Assembly: GCA_003454065.1 (NCBI GenBank)
Contig: DMKZ01000013.1
Location: 1-7,581 of the forward strand
Direction: 5' to 3'
DNA from: Spirochaetaceae bacterium
GTDB taxonomy: Bacteria > Spirochaetota > Spirochaetia > Sphaerochaetales > Sphaerochaetaceae
DNA: 7,581 nucleotides
The translations under genes were made by a program, and so were the position numbers. The notes beneath the pieces were generated by a model, which had not been told where the DNA came from, did no database searches, and was given only the letters and a program-made list of their open reading frames with translations. The first letter of the stretch is position 1. Each line of letters begins with the position of its first letter. This document shows, in pieces, positions 6,376-7,581 of this stretch.

Positions 6376-6404
6376 AATGTAATATCATCGCTTTTTTTTG
6401 TCAA
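6376..6404 (-). promoter_or_regulatory. Second TTGACA promoter in the rho upstream region
   Basis: On the minus strand: TTGACA (6404-6399), a 17-bp A-rich spacer, TACATT (6381-6376; four of six consensus bases). The -35 context TCTTGACAAAAA is identical to that of the promoter at 6182-6209. It may feed the 38-codon frame or form a distal rho promoter. Confidence 0.4.
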
Positions 6405-6456
6405 GAAGCGTGGAAACGGCACGAGCCGGCAGATGCTGATTTTGCGAGGTGAGTTT

Positions 6457-7371
6457 ATGAACATAGAACAAATATGCAACATTCTCGATTCAGAAGCAAT
6501 CGTGCAAACCAATCTGTTTTCGCATGAAGTTTCCGAATATGAAACGCTACATAACTCCGTCAAAAGCCTCGAAACCAGCGGAAAGGAGCTTCAGAATCTG
6601 GAAAAAAAGGTCAGAGGCCTTGAAAAGCCGCTCGCCAAATTCCTCAAAGCCGATATAGATCTCATAAAAAACAAAAGCGATGACAAAGCTATGAAAACGC
6701 TTGGCGAAAAAGCCTTCAAGAACGGCAAGCTCGAGCACGCCTTGCTTTTTGCCAGAATCATATCCGAATACGACAGCCAAAGCATTTACGCCCTCGATTT
6801 GATATGCGTCATCCTGAAGAAAATGAATGCAGACGCTTCTTTGCAGAAAGAGGCGATCGAAAAATATCTGGAACAGGATTTGCTGGACACCCATTACCTT
6901 CAGGAGCTTTCCAAAATACACCTTCAGGAAGGTAAAAGGGACAATGCGATCATAGACCTCAAGAAAGGCGTGCAGCGCTCTATAAGGAAAAACAATCCTC
7001 AGGAACTCAAGATATGCTCCATTTCGCTCGATGAACTCATCGAACCCAACGACAAGAAATATCTGATGAGTACGCTTTCGAGAGCTACGAAGACCATAGA
7101 GAAGGAAAAGATAAACTCCATTCTCGTGGAGCTCGAGAAAAGAAACCACGATGATGTGGAATATTCTATTTCGCTGCTCAAGGAGATATTGGCGAACGAC
7201 CCTAAAAACGCCAAAGCGAAAAACAACCTCGTGGAACAATACAGAGTCCTCTACGGCGGATCGGAAAGATGCGAATTCTGCCTCGAATCGTCCGGATTGC
7301 TTTCGGAAGGCAAAGTAAAAAGTAATCAACCGGCAGATGCCGGAAGAATAAAAAGGAGGAAACATACATGA
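6457..7371 (+). CDS. TPR protein, apparently the N-terminal part of a spirochaete-type GreA lacking its GreA domain
   Basis: 304 residues, no signal peptide or membrane helix, so cytoplasmic. A coiled-coil-like stretch lies at about 33-65, followed by helical repeats; TPR-like units are seen at about 146-172 (LSKIHLQEGKRDNAIIDLKK) and 236-266 (LKEILANDPKNAKAKNNL). From about 238 to 281 the pattern LKEILANDPKN..AK..LVE.YR..Y......E.CLESSGL matches what precedes the GreA domain in the ~900-residue GreA proteins of spirochaetes. There the chain continues into W.NV..AI.DFEKHI, but here it turns into a polar, basic tail (RIKRRKHT) and stops. Thus it looks truncated, both at the C-terminus and in overall length. 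ATG 6457 was chosen because GAGGTGAG (6446-6453) lies just upstream; the ATG at 6433 lacks such a site. The stop overlaps the next start (ATGA). Confidence 0.65.
   Translation: MNIEQICNILDSEAIVQTNLFSHEVSEYETLHNSVKSLETSGKELQNLEKKVRGLEKPLAKFLKADIDLIKNKSDDKAMKTLGEKAFKNGKLEHALLFARIISEYDSQSIYALDLICVILKKMNADASLQKEAIEKYLEQDLLDTHYLQELSKIHLQEGKRDNAIIDLKKGVQRSIRKNNPQELKICSISLDELIEPNDKKYLMSTLSRATKTIEKEKINSILVELEKRNHDDVEYSISLLKEILANDPKNAKAKNNLVEQYRVLYGGSERCEFCLESSGLLSEGKVKSNQPADAGRIKRRKHT
7354..7359 (+). promoter_or_regulatory. Consensus Shine-Dalgarno AGGAGG
   Basis: A perfect AGGAGG, 8 nt before the ATG at 7368. It sits inside the end of the preceding reading frame. Strong sites of this kind are absent from the other genes here, which fits an origin outside the local genome. 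Confidence 0.8.
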
Positions 7372-7581
7372 ATTTGGCAGGAAAGATCGCACTTTTTGTG
7401 GGAGGAACATTATTCGGGTCCGCGGGCTTTAAGCTGCTTGGCAGCAAAGACGCCCGAAAAGTCTACACGCATGTCACGGCAGCGGCGCTTCGCTGCAAGG
7501 ATCAGGTCATGCACGACGTGGAGACCGTCCAGGAGAGCTGCTCGGATATCCTGGCGGATGCGAAGGCGATCAATGAAGCCA
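7368..7581 (+). CDS. DUF6110 family small protein (partial, 3' end outside window)
   Basis: The first 71 residues are visible: MNLAGKIALFVGGTLFGSAG, then KLLGSKDARKVYTHVTAAAL and a helical acidic end (DILADAKAINEA). This is the pattern of DUF6110 proteins (about 80-90 residues): a glycine-rich hydrophobic N-terminus with GxxxG-like spacing, a SKDAxKVYT motif, and AAALRxKD. The family is common in gut Clostridia, where it often precedes a heavy-metal-translocating P-type ATPase; the molecular role is unknown. The N-terminal helix (about 6-24) probably inserts in or lies on the membrane. GC content and codon choice (GCG, CTG, GAC) are higher than in the TPR gene it overlaps by 4 bp, which points to a different origin. 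A metal ATPase would be expected just beyond the right edge. Confidence 0.75.
   Translation, partial: MNLAGKIALFVGGTLFGSAGFKLLGSKDARKVYTHVTAAALRCKDQVMHDVETVQESCSDILADAKAINEA

Noticed and set aside
6426..7340. Direct repeat CCGGCAGATGC at 6426-6436 and 7330-7340, flanking the TPR gene
   Set aside because: An 11-bp match is expected by chance in a window of this size, and flanking similarity is absent.
7330..7343. Palindrome CCGGCAGATGCCGG as a terminator
   Set aside because: No T-run follows, and it lies inside the reading frame just ahead of a Shine-Dalgarno site.
6547..7410. 287-codon minus-strand frame opposite the TPR gene
   Set aside because: Phe/Leu-rich antisense shadow of a Lys/Glu-rich helical protein; no start signals.
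1..7581. CRISPR array or phage defence island
   Set aside because: No regularly spaced direct repeats of 24-40 bp and no cas or intact defence genes were seen; the only defence-related trace is the short HsdM-like start.

Overview
The window looks like a chromosomal segment of a host-associated spirochaete, most likely Treponema-like, at roughly 45% GC. Nothing here is a definitive taxonomic marker. The main clue is the C-terminus of the TPR gene at 6457-7371, which reads like the tetratricopeptide part of the long GreA proteins of spirochaetes. A lipoprotein with a loose spirochaete-style lipobox and a Rho with a long basic N-terminal extension fit this.

Layout, left to right. (1) 1-434 (+): C-terminal part of a YhhQ/VUT-family queuosine-precursor transporter, cut by the window edge. 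(2) 436-471: a weak hairpin plus T-run overlapping a good sigma70-type promoter. (3) 482-958 and 1004-2929 (+): a small lipoprotein with a Bor-like motif, then a 641-residue two-helix membrane protein of unknown function; they are probably one transcription unit. (4) 2930-3305: an AT-rich stretch with no convincing gene. (5) 3306-3868: a 563-bp IS30-family remnant bounded by 21-bp inverted repeats, carrying only the DDE catalytic half of the transposase. (6) 3859-3924 (-): a short peptide start that resembles the N-terminus of a type I restriction-modification HsdM subunit, cut off by the IS element right behind rho. (7) 3934-5817 (-): rho, complete. (8) 5818-6456: a 640-bp divergent intergenic region. 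It holds a near-perfect promoter facing rho (TTGACA-16-TATAAT with extended -10), a leader of about 360 nt with an imperfect 17/18-nt inverted repeat, several hairpins and a pyrimidine-rich tract, and a second TTGACA promoter before a 38-codon ORF. (9) 6457-7371 (+): a TPR protein that seems to be the front part of a spirochaete GreA, lacking the GreA domain. (10) 7368-7581 (+): start of a DUF6110-family small protein with a textbook AGGAGG, overlapping the previous stop by ATGA and richer in GC.

Only rho and the transporter have well-established roles. The most interesting material is the structured rho leader (possible Rho autoregulation), the IS30/HsdM scar, and the abrupt change from truncated GreA-type sequence to DUF6110, which suggests either horizontal insertion or a metagenomic misjoin.
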